Source: Candidatus Endonucleibacter bathymodioli
Lineage (GTDB): Bacteria; Pseudomonadota; Gammaproteobacteria; Pseudomonadales; Endozoicomonadaceae
DNA: 64,000 nt
NCBI GenBank assembly: GCA_030674915.1
Contig: JASXSV010000007.1
Location: forward strand, 62,001 to 126,000
Direction: 5' to 3'
Of this stretch, positions 1-9,708 are shown in pieces. Position 1 is the first letter of the stretch; the number at the start of each line of letters is the position of its first letter. The notes under the pieces are model-generated. The model saw nothing but the letters and a program-made list of their open reading frames with translations. It was not told where the DNA came from and did not search any database. The position numbers and the translations under genes are program-made.

Positions 1-242
1 ATGGCAGAAAGAGCACCACAGACCCCTCCATTCATTGCCAAGCGTATGTCATAGAACTTATAGCCAAGTAGCCAAGCACTGCTTGCGCCTATCAGAATAG
101 ATATTAATAATAAAACATGAAAATTGAGTTTTAGAAAGAAGAACCCGGCTCCAATAACTATGATGATTGCCACCATAGTACACAGGGATTGCATGAAAGT
201 AGGTGTCTTTATTACTACAAACCCTGACTGTGTATTGATCAT
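1..242 (-). CDS. nhaC: NhaC-type Na+/H+ antiporter, N-terminal part (runs off the window)
   Basis: The minus strand is open from an ATG at 242 to the window edge, giving 80 residues without a stop. It starts MINTQSGFVVIKTPTFMQSL and continues with two strongly hydrophobic stretches (about residues 17-35 and 42-60) joined by a short basic segment. It then reaches MNGGVCGALSA, which resembles the start of the NhaC family of sodium/proton antiporters. That family are inner-membrane exchangers for ion and pH homeostasis. Only the first two membrane segments are present, so the family call rests on general resemblance. Another multi-spanning transporter is possible. Confidence 0.5.
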   Translation of the reverse strand, partial: MINTQSGFVVIKTPTFMQSLCTMVAIIIVIGAGFFFLKLNFHVLLLISILIGASSAWLLGYKFYDIRLAMNGGVCGALSA

Positions 243-282
243 GCTTTATTGTTCCTGCAGTTATATTTAGTATACTTTCCTC

Positions 283-336
283 CCTTATAGGTATAATTTG
301 CTAACCACTCTCACACCTTCAATGACAACTGGTATA
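283..336. repeat. Half-copy of the dispersed semi-palindromic repeat
   Basis: The stretch ending CACACCTTCAATGACAACTGGTATA at about 312-336 matches the right arm of the repeat seen in full at 60614-60683. It lies in the spacer between nhaC and hslR. I see no other structure in 243-458. Confidence 0.5.
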
Positions 337-458
337 AATATTTTGTTGATCTTTCGGCAAGAGTTTAAAGGTAAACCAAGCTAAATTTGAGTATATAGTG
401 CAATTATCTTAATCTTTGACGACCTTATACCAGTAGTCTTTAAATATACATAGGTACT

Positions 459-854
459 CTAATAAGACTTTAGTTCTCTCAGCTTTCTCCGATCTTTTTT
501 GCCGGGCTTTTGCTCTGGGCGCGGTGTTGCATAATTCATAGTTTTTCTTTCCAAGGCAGACTTCTCCCGTAGGACAATACTTTCTTCCGTTTCCAAATAA
601 AGTTGTTGGGCTATATCTGCTTTTTGGCGCTTGTCAGACAGAGCCTGAACCGTTACGGTTTTTTCATCACATCCCATTCGTAAGCGAATAGTATCGCCCA
701 CTTTGGGCTCTTTGCCCGGTTTGCAGCGGTGGCCGTTCAGGCGCACTTTGCCACTATCAACGGCATCTTTCGCAATATTCCTCGTTTTATAAAAACGCGC
801 AGCCCAAAGCCACTTATCTAAACGTATTTTATTTGATGCGCTATTTGCACTCAT
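459..854 (-). CDS. hslR: Heat shock protein 15, ribosome-associated S4-domain protein
   Basis: This 131-residue protein opens with an S4 RNA-binding domain (about residues 10-70: IRLDKWLWAARFYKTR, then DSGKVRLNGHRCKPG). It ends in a highly basic tail (about residues 100-131). That is the size and layout of HslR (Hsp15), which binds stalled 50S subunits that carry nascent chains and helps recycle them after heat stress. It overlaps the 3' end of yrfG by 14 bases, so the two are translationally coupled. yrfG-hslR is a familiar enterobacterial gene order. No hslO follows here. Confidence 0.9.
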   Translation of the reverse strand: MSANSASNKIRLDKWLWAARFYKTRNIAKDAVDSGKVRLNGHRCKPGKEPKVGDTIRLRMGCDEKTVTVQALSDKRQKADIAQQLYLETEESIVLREKSALERKTMNYATPRPEQKPGKKDRRKLRELKSY

Positions 855-1506
855 TTGTTATCAATATATCTCTATAATCTTCAATGGCATAATAGCTACC
901 AGTATCTCTAGGTGATTCCTGACTGTCTGGATAGCGAACCGCCAGAAGCTGTGCAATGCCGAATGTTTTGGCCGCGTCCAAAATGCCAATATTATCGTCA
1001 ATAAATAACGCTCGATCTTTATTCAAGTTAATATCTGCTTGGAGACTATGCCAGAATGCCTGACTTTCTTTAGGGTAGCCGTAGTCGTGAGAACTAATCA
1101 TACGATCAAAATATTGCGCCATTGGCACTTTTTCTAACTTAAGAGACAGACTGTCTTGGTGAGCATTAGTGATCATGATGACTTCTTTGTCGCTATTTTT
1201 GAGCGACAGTAAAAATGTGTCCGCATGGGGCAGAAACTTGATTAGTCGAGCAAGTTCTTGCTTCATCTCCACAATATTAAGGTCTAGCTCTTTATTCCAA
1301 TAATCAAGGCAATACCATTGTAATCTACCGTGAATTTGGGAAAATCGTGGCGCAAGCTCGGCCTTTGACTGAGATAGCGAAATGCTGTGCTTACTAGCAT
1401 ATTTAAGAGGCACATATTCCTTCCAGAAATAATTATCAAAATATAGATCTAAAAGGGTGCCGTCCATATCTAGCAGAACGGTGTCTATTTTTTCCCAGTT
1501 TATCAT
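841..1506 (-). CDS. yrfG: HAD-superfamily GMP/IMP nucleotidase YrfG
   Basis: The 221-residue protein has the HAD phosphatase motifs in order. Motif I is LLDMDGTLLDLYFDNYFW near residue 12. Motif II is the VIMITNA segment near residue 110. A lysine-bearing segment (YGYPKESQAFW) follows, then motif IV ALFIDDN near residue 168. The YFDNYFW cap signature and the position directly upstream of hslR point to YrfG, a purine 5'-nucleotidase of the cytosol. The start at 1506 gives a normal N-terminus that reaches motif I after about ten residues. Confidence 0.85.
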   Translation of the reverse strand: MINWEKIDTVLLDMDGTLLDLYFDNYFWKEYVPLKYASKHSISLSQSKAELAPRFSQIHGRLQWYCLDYWNKELDLNIVEMKQELARLIKFLPHADTFLLSLKNSDKEVIMITNAHQDSLSLKLEKVPMAQYFDRMISSHDYGYPKESQAFWHSLQADINLNKDRALFIDDNIGILDAAKTFGIAQLLAVRYPDSQESPRDTGSYYAIEDYRDILITNECK

Positions 1507-1673
1507 AACTTAATAGTGACATAGCACTTACAATTGTTGTGTTTGAATAATAGCCCATTAGGCTATAGTAATAAATCATTGCCCTTGGAACCGTGAGATT
1601 GTTGACCATTCGCACTCACCAAAATCACCTAGTAATCTTAGTATTTGCAGGAATCTATACAGGTCACTCAACC

Positions 1674-2720
1674 CTACTTTGGCACAATTACATATAATTT
1701 ACCGAGTGCTTGCTGCTCGCCTGCCATTTGTTCAGCGTGAGCCCCTGCCCCCATATAAATATCTCCGCGCACTAACCCTTTAATTGCACCACCAGTGTCC
1801 TGAGCCACCATCATTTGTCTAAAAGGTTTCTTAGTGGCTGTTAACTCTGTATCCACCCATAAAGGCGTACCATAGGGAATAAATTTTGGATCTACTGCCA
1901 TTGTTCTATAAGCTGTTGCAGGTATTCCCTGGGCTGTAATAGCACCATACTTAGTTTTTTCGAAGAAAATATAACGGGGGTTTTCATTGAATAATTCTTG
2001 CTGCTTATCGGGGTTTGACTCCAGCCAACCCCTGATTGTAGACATGGATATTTTTGCTAGCGCCCCCCTATTTTTAAGAACTCGCCCAATAGATACATAC
2101 TTCCGCCCATTGTTACCTGCATACCCCACATAGTAAATAGTGCCATCTTTAAGCCGAATTTGTCCTGATCCCTGAATTTGGAGAAAAAACTTATCCACCG
2201 AACTTTTAATCCATACTAACACTTGGTCTGATTTAATTTTCCCCTCTATGATTTTTTGCTCAATAACCGCACGGGAATCACTCTTTTTCAGCCCCCCCTT
2301 GCCCCTTAAACCTGGCACTTTTAGTAGCGGAACTTCAAACCCAGGCTCTGCAGTCAATCGCCCTTCATACACCGGTGAATAATAGCCAGTAAACAACCCA
2401 TGATTAGTGGGTGCCACCCGATAAACAGTAAAATTCTTTTCAAAAAACTCTTTGACCTCCGTATCACTAATTTTAGAAAGCTGATGGCAAATATTTTTCC
2501 ACTTCTTATAACTTCCAAAAAGTGCACGCCCATAAAAAGTACTACGCCTGAGTTTCTGACAACTAGCCAATAAAACCGTACGTACAGCGACTCCCTGATC
2601 AACCCCCCAACCCTTAAGGTCTTCAAAGCTAACTGAAACAAAAGACCCACTACCATATGCAAAAGATGAGATAGCGCCAGAAAGAAAAAAAGCAAACATT
2701 GCCATCAGTATTTTCTGCAT
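1674..2720 (-). CDS. mltA: Membrane-bound lytic murein transglycosylase A
   Basis: The protein carries the MltA barrel (GLFTGYYSPVYEG, LQIQGSGQIRLKDG) and the C-terminal 3D domain with its aspartates (AVDPKFIPYGTPLWVD and VAQDTGGAIKGLVRGDIYMG). It would cleave peptidoglycan glycan strands to anhydromuropeptides. I place the start at ATG 2720 (348 residues) because AAGGAG lies seven bases upstream and a signal peptide (MQKILMAMFAFFLSGAISSF) follows at once. A longer frame to 2747 adds only nine residues with no such site. Unlike E. coli MltA there is no lipobox cysteine in the signal region. The enzyme therefore looks periplasmic and soluble rather than an outer-membrane lipoprotein. Confidence 0.9.
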   Translation of the reverse strand: MQKILMAMFAFFLSGAISSFAYGSGSFVSVSFEDLKGWGVDQGVAVRTVLLASCQKLRRSTFYGRALFGSYKKWKNICHQLSKISDTEVKEFFEKNFTVYRVAPTNHGLFTGYYSPVYEGRLTAEPGFEVPLLKVPGLRGKGGLKKSDSRAVIEQKIIEGKIKSDQVLVWIKSSVDKFFLQIQGSGQIRLKDGTIYYVGYAGNNGRKYVSIGRVLKNRGALAKISMSTIRGWLESNPDKQQELFNENPRYIFFEKTKYGAITAQGIPATAYRTMAVDPKFIPYGTPLWVDTELTATKKPFRQMMVAQDTGGAIKGLVRGDIYMGAGAHAEQMAGEQQALGKLYVIVPK

Positions 2721-2835
2721 TCCCTCGCTCCTTACCTTAACTATCAACTATCTGCATCAGAGCAATGCAGGTATAGCTATAAAACAAATTACCATTTATA
2801 TCCTTTGGTTATAGCTGTTTCATGATATATGGCAA

Positions 2836-3354
2836 TCATGCATTGGTTACTGGCTCCATTGCTGCCGTAACTCTCGCAATTTCCTTATCAATAAAGTAGA
2901 GCCCTTTATTCTCCATACCAATCATATCAATTGTATCCAAGGTACTTTTGAATAACCTCTCTTCTTCATGCTGTTCGGACACATACCACTGAAGAAGAAA
3001 GTTAAAAGTAGAATAATCTTTCTCAATAAAAGCAGTATCCGCCAGTTCATTAATCTTTTTAGTCACTTCACACTCATGCTCATAGGTAAACTGGAAAACA
3101 TCTCTAACAGTTTCATACTGAGAGGGAGGAGCCTCAATTTTACCTATAACAGCCATAGCACCAGTCTCATTAACGTAGTTAAATAGCTTCTGCATATGCT
3201 GCATTTCTTCTTGAGCATGCCGTCGAAGGAACTGCTTACATCCTTCCAAACCTTGAGATTCACACCAAGAAGACATTTGCAAATAAAGATTGGAGGAATA
3301 AAATTCCAGATTGATCTGCTCGTTCAGCTTACCTAACATCTTCTTGCTTAACAT
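2836..3354 (-). CDS. ftnA: Bacterial non-haem ferritin
   Basis: This 172-residue four-helix iron-storage protein keeps the ferroxidase ligands at the positions known for FtnA: E17, E50, H53, E94, E127 and E130 ([31 protein letters not shown]). It would oxidise Fe(II) and store it as a mineral core in a 24-mer in the cytoplasm. AAAGGAG lies seven bases before the ATG at 3354, which supports the start. It is transcribed in the same direction as mltA but is separated by more than 100 bases, so it is probably its own unit. I did not find a convincing Fur box. Confidence 0.92.
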   Translation of the reverse strand: MLSKKMLGKLNEQINLEFYSSNLYLQMSSWCESQGLEGCKQFLRRHAQEEMQHMQKLFNYVNETGAMAVIGKIEAPPSQYETVRDVFQFTYEHECEVTKKINELADTAFIEKDYSTFNFLLQWYVSEQHEEERLFKSTLDTIDMIGMENKGLYFIDKEIARVTAAMEPVTNA

Positions 3355-3714
3355 ACATCAACTCCTTTAACAGGCTAAAAACAGAAATTCTAAACTGCGT
3401 CCATTGCTATATAATAACCATAAATACCAACGTGCTTGCTGCCAACATCTCCCAATAACATGACTTGGGGATATTAAGCAAAGGAGGATGATATTAGCAC
3501 GACTGAACTATTGACTAACACCATGTCTCGAAAAATGTGATACCCACTACTATTGAAGACGTGCGAATATTGGCAACATCAGATCATTAGATCATCTCTT
3601 ACTGTAAAAAAGAGTGGTAACCTGCCTTCAATATCAATATTTTCACATGGTTATATAATGTACTACAGAGTTGCTGCCTCAGTTTATAAGTATTGCTGTC
3701 ATTATCTATGAACT
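3355..3714. other. Non-coding spacer with a diverged dispersed repeat
   Basis: No credible gene is present. The segment from about 3539 to 3660 contains CCACTACTATTGAAGACGTG and, further right, GCCTTCAATATCAATA. These look like diverged arms of the dispersed semi-palindromic repeat. Confidence 0.4.
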
Positions 3715-3740
3715 AAAAAAGCACGCACACAGGATGCTTT
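3715..3740 (-). terminator. Probable rho-independent terminator of the 132-residue gene
   Basis: Read on the minus strand, AAAGCA, an 11-base loop and TGCTTT are followed by further T residues (TTT). It sits about 45 bases after the stop of the gene at 3786-4184. The stem is short (6 bp), so this is moderate evidence. Confidence 0.45.
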
Positions 3741-3785
3741 CATCTAAGACAGAAACAAGTCTAGAGTCACTCATAAATTGTGCGA

Positions 3786-4184
3786 TTATTTATTCTGCGC
3801 CAAGATTGCAGAGTCATTAATCAAGGCTCCTAAGCGACTTACTTTTTTAGGCGTCAGAGAAGGCCAGTTATCCATGATGTTTTGTGAAACACAAAGAATA
3901 GTACTAATTGCCTGCTGATATTCTTCATCAGGAATACTGGAAACCTCACTTACACCCTTATAACTCCACAGCAGACTGAGGTATTTATGAGTAAGATTAT
4001 AATCAGATCCTGATGACAAATCAAAAAGATCAAGCAAATGCTCTTCTTCATTGTCTCGAAACAGTTTAAGAACGTACTCTCTCTGCTGTTGTGGCTGTCC
4101 CTCCAACTCTCTAAGATCACTTTCGCTCTTATTTAGCTGCTCTCGCTCTAGCAATGAACTTCCGACTTTTTTCTTCTTAGCCAT
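3786..4184 (-). CDS. Hypothetical small acidic cytoplasmic protein
   Basis: I do not recognise this 132-residue protein. It starts MAKKKKVGSSLLEREQ, has a charged glutamine-rich segment (about residues 15-45, likely a helix), then a mixed helical region ending in NDSAILAQNK. There is no signal peptide, membrane segment or metal-binding motif. AGGAGAG stands about ten bases before the ATG, and a T-rich hairpin follows the stop, so it looks like a real single-gene unit between ftnA and ydiJ. A small regulator or adaptor would fit, but nothing in the sequence proves that. Confidence 0.7.
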   Translation of the reverse strand: MAKKKKVGSSLLEREQLNKSESDLRELEGQPQQQREYVLKLFRDNEEEHLLDLFDLSSGSDYNLTHKYLSLLWSYKGVSEVSSIPDEEYQQAISTILCVSQNIMDNWPSLTPKKVSRLGALINDSAILAQNK

Positions 4185-4849
4185 ATAAAGAACTCTCCTA
4201 TACTAACGTTCTGAGAGCTTTGCAGGATTGTCCTTTTGCCAGCTGTCTGCGTGAAAAACGTACTCAATAGATCATTTATGACCATAAACTCTCTCTTTCT
4301 GTGCGTTTTTGCCCCACCAACAAACAAAATTACGGATCGTGCAAATGCCCCATTCTATTAGTAAAATAACAAAGAATGGGTGCCTATTTAAAGTAGAAGT
4401 TGCAATAATAACATTCTTCTTAATTACACCTATACCACAAATACTATAAAAAACCTATTTATATGCGAAAATTACTCTAATAAGAACAAATGCCTATCTG
4501 CCCTACCACTCCACCGAACAAACAGCCACCATTCTATGCGCCATATATCCATACATAAGCAGTTCCACTACATCAATAACACAAAGAAAGAATAACAAGC
4601 CCATAGCTGAAAGAGGAATATACCTTGCGTACCAACACTATATCTCTGCGCCTTTCCTATAAACAGGCGCATAATAACATGAATTCTTTATTACTCACTC
4701 AAGTTACGCACCAAATATATAAAATATGTCATCATAGACTCGTTACAATTAAAAGTGAGAACAGTCAAAACCCTAATACCTTCAAGGAAAATGGGCACAT
4801 AATGAACTTGTACCTCACTAGCTTAGTCCAGAGAACCAAGGAGTAAAAG
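4185..4849. other. AT-rich divergent intergenic region
   Basis: This is the region between the leftward hypothetical gene and rightward ydiJ. It must contain promoters for both, but I cannot point to one with confidence. A 73-codon TTG-started frame at 4625-4846 has no recognisable features and I do not count it as a gene. Confidence 0.4.
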
Positions 4850-7800
4850 GTGATCAAAAGGATTGACAATAAAATAGCAAGTGAACTCTATCGCAGTTTT
4901 GCCGACACCCTTCATCATGACGGGTTTACTGGTGATATTACACTTAATTTCTCTGACAGAGTTGCTCTAGCTACAGATAATTCTATTTATCAAATTCTCC
5001 CAGAAGGTGTGCTATATCCTGCATCAACAGAAGACTTGAGTATTCTCATGAGGCTAGCAGGAAAAACTGAGTATACTCTGATTGTGTTATCTCCTAGAGG
5101 GGGCGGGACAGGCACTAATGGTCAATCTCTAACCAATGGATTTATGGTTGATACCAGTCGCTACATGAATAAGATCCTTGAGATTAATCCACAGGAACGA
5201 TGGGCACGGGTTCAAGCTGGCGTAGTTAAAGATCAACTAAATGAGCTGACGGCAGAACAGGGACTTTTTTTTGCTCCAGAGCTATCTACTAGTAATAGGG
5301 CGACTATCGGAGGGATGGTCAATACGGATGCTAGCGGTCAGGGTTCTGTTATTTACGGAAAAACACGAGACCATGTCCTAGAGTTAACTTCAGTGATGTC
5401 TGATGGTTCGATCTGGAAATCCTTTCTCGTAACCGAAGATGAATTTGACTCTATCTGCAAGCGTAAGGATTTTATCGCTAATATTCACAAAGTCGTTGCC
5501 AGCGCACACGATCAAAATAAAAATAAAATAACCACTTCGCTTCCAAAACTCAAGCGTAATCTAACAGGGTATGACCTAGCTAATATCCGTAAAAAAGACG
5601 GACGGTTTGACTTAAACGCTACCCTTTGTGGTTCAGAAGGAACATTAGCGATAATCAGTGAAATAAAAGTCAACCTCCTACCTTTGCCTACAGCAGCTGC
5701 ACTGATATTGGTATTTTACAAAAGCTTTCAGGCCTCTTTGCAAGATGCTCATAGCTTAATGGCTGCCATACCTGACTCAATAGAAACTATTGACTCAATG
5801 ATTCTTGGGCTTGCCCAAGCTGACAAGAACCTGTGGAAGTCTGTGCATTCCTTTTTCCCCGATACTAATGAACACGTTGATGGCATTAACTTTGTTGAAT
5901 ATACCGGAAGCGATGAAAGCCAAATAGATGAAGGCATCAATAGGCTTATGGTTGAGCTGAAGAAGTTTTCGCCTGCCGACCGTGTCGGCTATAAGATTGT
6001 CAGAGGTAAAGACGATGTTGCTAAAATCTGGAACATGCGCAAGCACGCGGTTGGCTTGCTGGGTAACCTGAAAGGAGATGCTAGGCCAATTCCTTTTGTT
6101 GAAGATGTTGCAGTTCCCCCAGAAAATCTTGCCGAATTTATTCAAGAGTTCCGAGCGATACTGAGTAAGCATCAACTTCGTTATGGCATGTTTGGTCATG
6201 TGGACGCAGGTGTGCTTCATGTCCGACCAGCGATTGATATGAAAGATCCACAGCAGGCTTTACTTATTCGCTCTATCAGTGATCAGGTGTTCGAGCTCTC
6301 TAGAAAATATGGTGGAGCTCTTTGGGGCGAACACGGTAAAGGAATTAGATCTGAATACGCACCGTTGTTTTTTGCTGACCTTTATCCTGCGTTGCAAAAT
6401 ATCAAAAGCGCTTTTGATCCGCACAATAAGCTTAACCCGGGAAAGATTGCAACACCTAAAGATCATAATACTATCTCAGCAAGTCTATTAAAAATAGATG
6501 AAGTACCCACCCGTGGGGAGAATGATCGTGAAATAGAGCGCAATGCTTTTGAAGCTTTTGGCAGTAGCATGTACTGCAATGGTAATGGTGCCTGCTTTAA
6601 CTACAACCCAAACAGCGCCATGTGTCCCACTTGGAAGGCAACCCATGACCGTGCTCAGTCACCCAAGGGACGATCTGGCCTGGTAAGAGAATGGTTGAGA
6701 CTTCAGTCTTTAGCAGGGGCAGATTTGAGGGAGGAGCAAGAGCAAATACGTCAGAGTTCTGCTATGAGTACAATCATAAAAACATTTATTAGCAAGTCTC
6801 AATACCTCTTCCCCCAAAAACTGAACCAAACAGACTTTAGTCATGATGTATACAAAGCCTTGGACAGTTGCATGAGTTGTAAATCCTGCGCTGGACAATG
6901 CCCGGTTCAAGTAAACATTCCAGATCTGCGGTCCAAATTTTTTGAGTTATACCACGGACGTTATCCACGGCCTTTAAAGCACCATTTTGCAGCCATGTTA
7001 GAGTCTTGGCTACCGTCACTAGCCAAAATTAGGTGGATTTATAATTGGGCAACGCGAAATAGTATCCTCAAGAGGGTTATTGCCCAACTAACCGGCCTTA
7101 CCGACTTGCCTATAATTACAACATCATCACCTTTAAAAGAGTGCACCCTTGCGGGGGCTGATACGGCATATCCTAATTTATTGCAGACGATATCAGATAC
7201 AGAGCGAGAAAAAACAGTTATTATCGTCCAAGATGCTTTTACCAGCTTCTTTGAAACATCGCTATTAACAAATCTAGTGGAGTTTCTGATCCATCTTGGA
7301 TATAAACCATTGATAGCACCGTTCAGACCTAATGGGAAAATTCTTCATGTCTACGGTTTTCTCTCTCGTTTTGAAAAAACTGCCGAAACAAATGCTTCTG
7401 AATTGATCAAGCTGATGAAATCAGGCATACCTCTGGTGGGAGTAGATGCAGCGGTAACCCTAACTTATCGAGACGAATATAAAGAAGTACTGGGAAGTAA
7501 TGCGCCAAATGTTCAGCTGCTTTCTGAATGGTTTAGCAACCAGATAAGCACAATTCGTCAATTAAATATTAAATGCAAAGGCAGCTATGTTTTGCTAAGT
7601 CATTGTACTGAGGCAACCAATAACCCTGCTTCAATAACTCAGTGGCAAGCTTTGTTTGAAGCCTTTGATTTACAGCTGAAATATCAACCAACAGGCTGCT
7701 GTGGTATGTCTGGTATTTATGGACACGAAAGTTGTAATCAGAAAGTTTCCAGAAAACTATATGATATAAGCTGGAAGAATGTTCTAGAAAATGTGCAAAA

Positions 7801-7918
7801 TACCGGCAGAGTCATTGCCACAGGTTATTCGTGCCGCAGTCAAATAAAAAGGTATACTAATACCCAAGTTGACCACCCCGTGCAAGCTTTGTTTAAAGCT
7901 ATTAAAGCGCAGCACTGA
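4850..7918 (+). CDS. ydiJ: FAD-linked oxidase / Fe-S protein YdiJ (D-2-hydroxyglutarate dehydrogenase type)
   Basis: This 1022-residue fusion has an FAD-binding PCMH domain (about residues 45-260; LSPRGGGTGTNGQS and ATIGGMVNTDASGQG). An FAD-oxidase C-terminal domain follows (about 270-535; GMFGHVDAGVLHVRP and LWGEHGKGIRSEY). A cysteine-rich Fe-S section lies at about 574 to 690 (CMSCKSCAGQCPVQ near 674) and a CCG motif (GCCGMSGIYG near 950). Length and order match E. coli YdiJ (about 1018 residues), which oxidises D-2-hydroxy acids, D-2-hydroxyglutarate in particular, and passes electrons to the membrane chain. Translation begins at GTG 4850, seven bases after AAGGAG; no upstream ATG is better placed. 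Confidence 0.92.
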   Translation: MIKRIDNKIASELYRSFADTLHHDGFTGDITLNFSDRVALATDNSIYQILPEGVLYPASTEDLSILMRLAGKTEYTLIVLSPRGGGTGTNGQSLTNGFMVDTSRYMNKILEINPQERWARVQAGVVKDQLNELTAEQGLFFAPELSTSNRATIGGMVNTDASGQGSVIYGKTRDHVLELTSVMSDGSIWKSFLVTEDEFDSICKRKDFIANIHKVVASAHDQNKNKITTSLPKLKRNLTGYDLANIRKKDGRFDLNATLCGSEGTLAIISEIKVNLLPLPTAAALILVFYKSFQASLQDAHSLMAAIPDSIETIDSMILGLAQADKNLWKSVHSFFPDTNEHVDGINFVEYTGSDESQIDEGINRLMVELKKFSPADRVGYKIVRGKDDVAKIWNMRKHAVGLLGNLKGDARPIPFVEDVAVPPENLAEFIQEFRAILSKHQLRYGMFGHVDAGVLHVRPAIDMKDPQQALLIRSISDQVFELSRKYGGALWGEHGKGIRSEYAPLFFADLYPALQNIKSAFDPHNKLNPGKIATPKDHNTISASLLKIDEVPTRGENDREIERNAFEAFGSSMYCNGNGACFNYNPNSAMCPTWKATHDRAQSPKGRSGLVREWLRLQSLAGADLREEQEQIRQSSAMSTIIKTFISKSQYLFPQKLNQTDFSHDVYKALDSCMSCKSCAGQCPVQVNIPDLRSKFFELYHGRYPRPLKHHFAAMLESWLPSLAKIRWIYNWATRNSILKRVIAQLTGLTDLPIITTSSPLKECTLAGADTAYPNLLQTISDTEREKTVIIVQDAFTSFFETSLLTNLVEFLIHLGYKPLIAPFRPNGKILHVYGFLSRFEKTAETNASELIKLMKSGIPLVGVDAAVTLTYRDEYKEVLGSNAPNVQLLSEWFSNQISTIRQLNIKCKGSYVLLSHCTEATNNPASITQWQALFEAFDLQLKYQPTGCCGMSGIYGHESCNQKVSRKLYDISWKNVLENVQNTGRVIATGYSCRSQIKRYTNTQVDHPVQALFKAIKAQH

Positions 7919-8035
7919 TTGAATTTTTTTGAATTAACTTGTAAAAATATAACAGATAACTGAGCTTCGCTAGCTTGCCGCCTACTCAAAGATTTAATGG
8001 AAACGGGTATCTATTAGCCTACACTTGAAGAATCA

Positions 8036-8105
8036 TGCGCTTATACCCACTCCCATTGAAGGTGTAGATTGCTTACTATTCTCACCTTCAATATGCATGG
8101 GCATA
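8036..8105. repeat. Dispersed semi-palindromic repeat between ydiJ and radA
   Basis: The left arm TATACCCACTCCCATTGAAG and the right arm CTCACCTTCAATATGCATGG face each other across about 20 bases. The sequence belongs to the same family as the copy at 60614-60683. Its presence between core genes shows that the family is genome-wide and not confined to the accessory island. Confidence 0.6.
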
Positions 8106-8174
8106 AACTACTAGCTACGGGAGTAGTGAGTAAAGCAAGCCATCACATTTTCAAGTCCTCGGTATAGATCAGTC

Positions 8175-9542
8175 ATGGGCAAACCAAAAAAAGTGTATGT
8201 TTGTACAGAATGCGGTAGTGAATCCGCCAAGTGGCAGGGACAATGCCCTGACTGCAAAGCATGGAATATGTTTAAAGAGGTAAATCTTGGTCCTTCTTCA
8301 TCACCCTCCATTGGTGCTGGCAATAAGGCAGGATTTTCTGGAACCATTGCCAAGCTGCAGCTATTAAGTGAAATTGATATTGAAGATGCTCCCCGATTTT
8401 CCAGTGGAATGTCAGAATTTGATCGAGTGCTGGGTGGAGGTTTTGTTAAAGGCAGTGCTGTTCTTATCGGTGGTCATCCTGGTGCCGGAAAAAGCACCAT
8501 TCTGTTGCAGGTACTCTGTCATGTTTCTAAAGAGATGAATGCGCTTTATGTTTCTGGAGAAGAGTCCATGCAGCAAATTGCTGCCAGAGCTCGCCGCTTG
8601 GGGCTACCGACAGATCGACTGAAAATGCTAACAGAAACATCTGCAGAAAACGTCGTCACCGTTGCAGAGCAAGAAAAACCTGGCATTATAGTAATTGACT
8701 CCATTCAGGTGATGTATATGAACGGGGTAGATTCAGCACCAGGAGGCGTTACCCAAGTAAGGGAGTCTGCAGCTTTTCTTACTCGTTTTGCCAAGCAAAC
8801 AGGCACGGTTTTATTAATTGTTGGCCACGTGACTAAAGATAATTCTTTGGCAGGCCCAATGACCTTGTCCCATATTATTGATACTCAGTTGATGTTAGGC
8901 AACACTGATGACGCACGTTTTAGAATTATGCGTGCCACTAAAAACCGTTTTGGTCAGGTAAATGAACTTGGCATTTTTGCGATGACGGAAAAAGGTCTTC
9001 GTGAGGTTAAAAATCCTTCTGCCATTTTTTTATCCAGAACTCCAGAGCCTACTTCAGGGAGCATTATAAGCGTGCTGTGGGAAGGTACTCGCCCACTTCT
9101 AGTAGAAATACAAGCCCTGCTTGTCGAATCTCAACTACCAAACCCTCGCCGTGTAACTGTAGGTTTAGATCAGAATAGATTGACCATGCTATTAGCAATA
9201 TTAACTCGCCATGGTGGTATATTTACCAGTGATCAAGATGTGTTTTTAAATGCAGTCGGTGGAGTTAGAGTGACAGAAACTAGTGCCGACCTTGCAAATT
9301 TGCTGGCAGTAGTATCCAGTTTACGTGACACCCCACTTTCCCAAGACCTAATTGCTTTTGGTGAAGTAGGGCTGGCTGGAGAAATACGGCCTGTTGCCAA
9401 CGGTCAGGAACGTTTGATTGAAGCGGCAAAACACGGATTTAAACGAGCCATTGTGCCCGCAGCTAACAAACCACGAAGGCCGATTGACGAGCTGGAGATT
9501 ATTGCTATCAATAAACTCTCAGAAGCCTTAGATGCCATATAA
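8175..9542 (+). CDS. radA: DNA repair / branch-migration protein RadA
   Basis: The 455-residue protein has the full RadA plan: an N-terminal C4 zinc finger (CTECG, then CPDC, residues 10-27), a RecA-like ATPase with Walker A GHPGAGKS (100-107) and Walker B IIVIDSIQ. The diagnostic KNRFG motif is at 256-260, and a Lon-protease-like C-terminal domain runs from about 285 to 455. RadA accelerates branch migration during homologous recombination in the cytosol. The ribosome-binding site is weak, but the N-terminus matches the family at this ATG. It appears to be a single-gene unit. Confidence 0.96.
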   Translation: MGKPKKVYVCTECGSESAKWQGQCPDCKAWNMFKEVNLGPSSSPSIGAGNKAGFSGTIAKLQLLSEIDIEDAPRFSSGMSEFDRVLGGGFVKGSAVLIGGHPGAGKSTILLQVLCHVSKEMNALYVSGEESMQQIAARARRLGLPTDRLKMLTETSAENVVTVAEQEKPGIIVIDSIQVMYMNGVDSAPGGVTQVRESAAFLTRFAKQTGTVLLIVGHVTKDNSLAGPMTLSHIIDTQLMLGNTDDARFRIMRATKNRFGQVNELGIFAMTEKGLREVKNPSAIFLSRTPEPTSGSIISVLWEGTRPLLVEIQALLVESQLPNPRRVTVGLDQNRLTMLLAILTRHGGIFTSDQDVFLNAVGGVRVTETSADLANLLAVVSSLRDTPLSQDLIAFGEVGLAGEIRPVANGQERLIEAAKHGFKRAIVPAANKPRRPIDELEIIAINKLSEALDAI

Positions 9543-9708
9543 CACATATAAGTCTTTTGGATTGTTTATTTATCAACAACATATTAAAAAACCTTTCCAA
9601 TATTACCGACAATACAGCAGACGACTCTAGAAATTGCTTAGTTATCATTATCGGGCGATAGGTACTTCTTCTTTCCCCTGTAGCCCTACAAGTTAAAAAG
9701 GACGCAGT

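Noticed and set aside
4625-4846. 73-codon TTG-started frame before ydiJ
   Set aside because: It has no recognisable domain, a rare start codon and low-complexity polar composition; it is more likely chance in AT-rich DNA.
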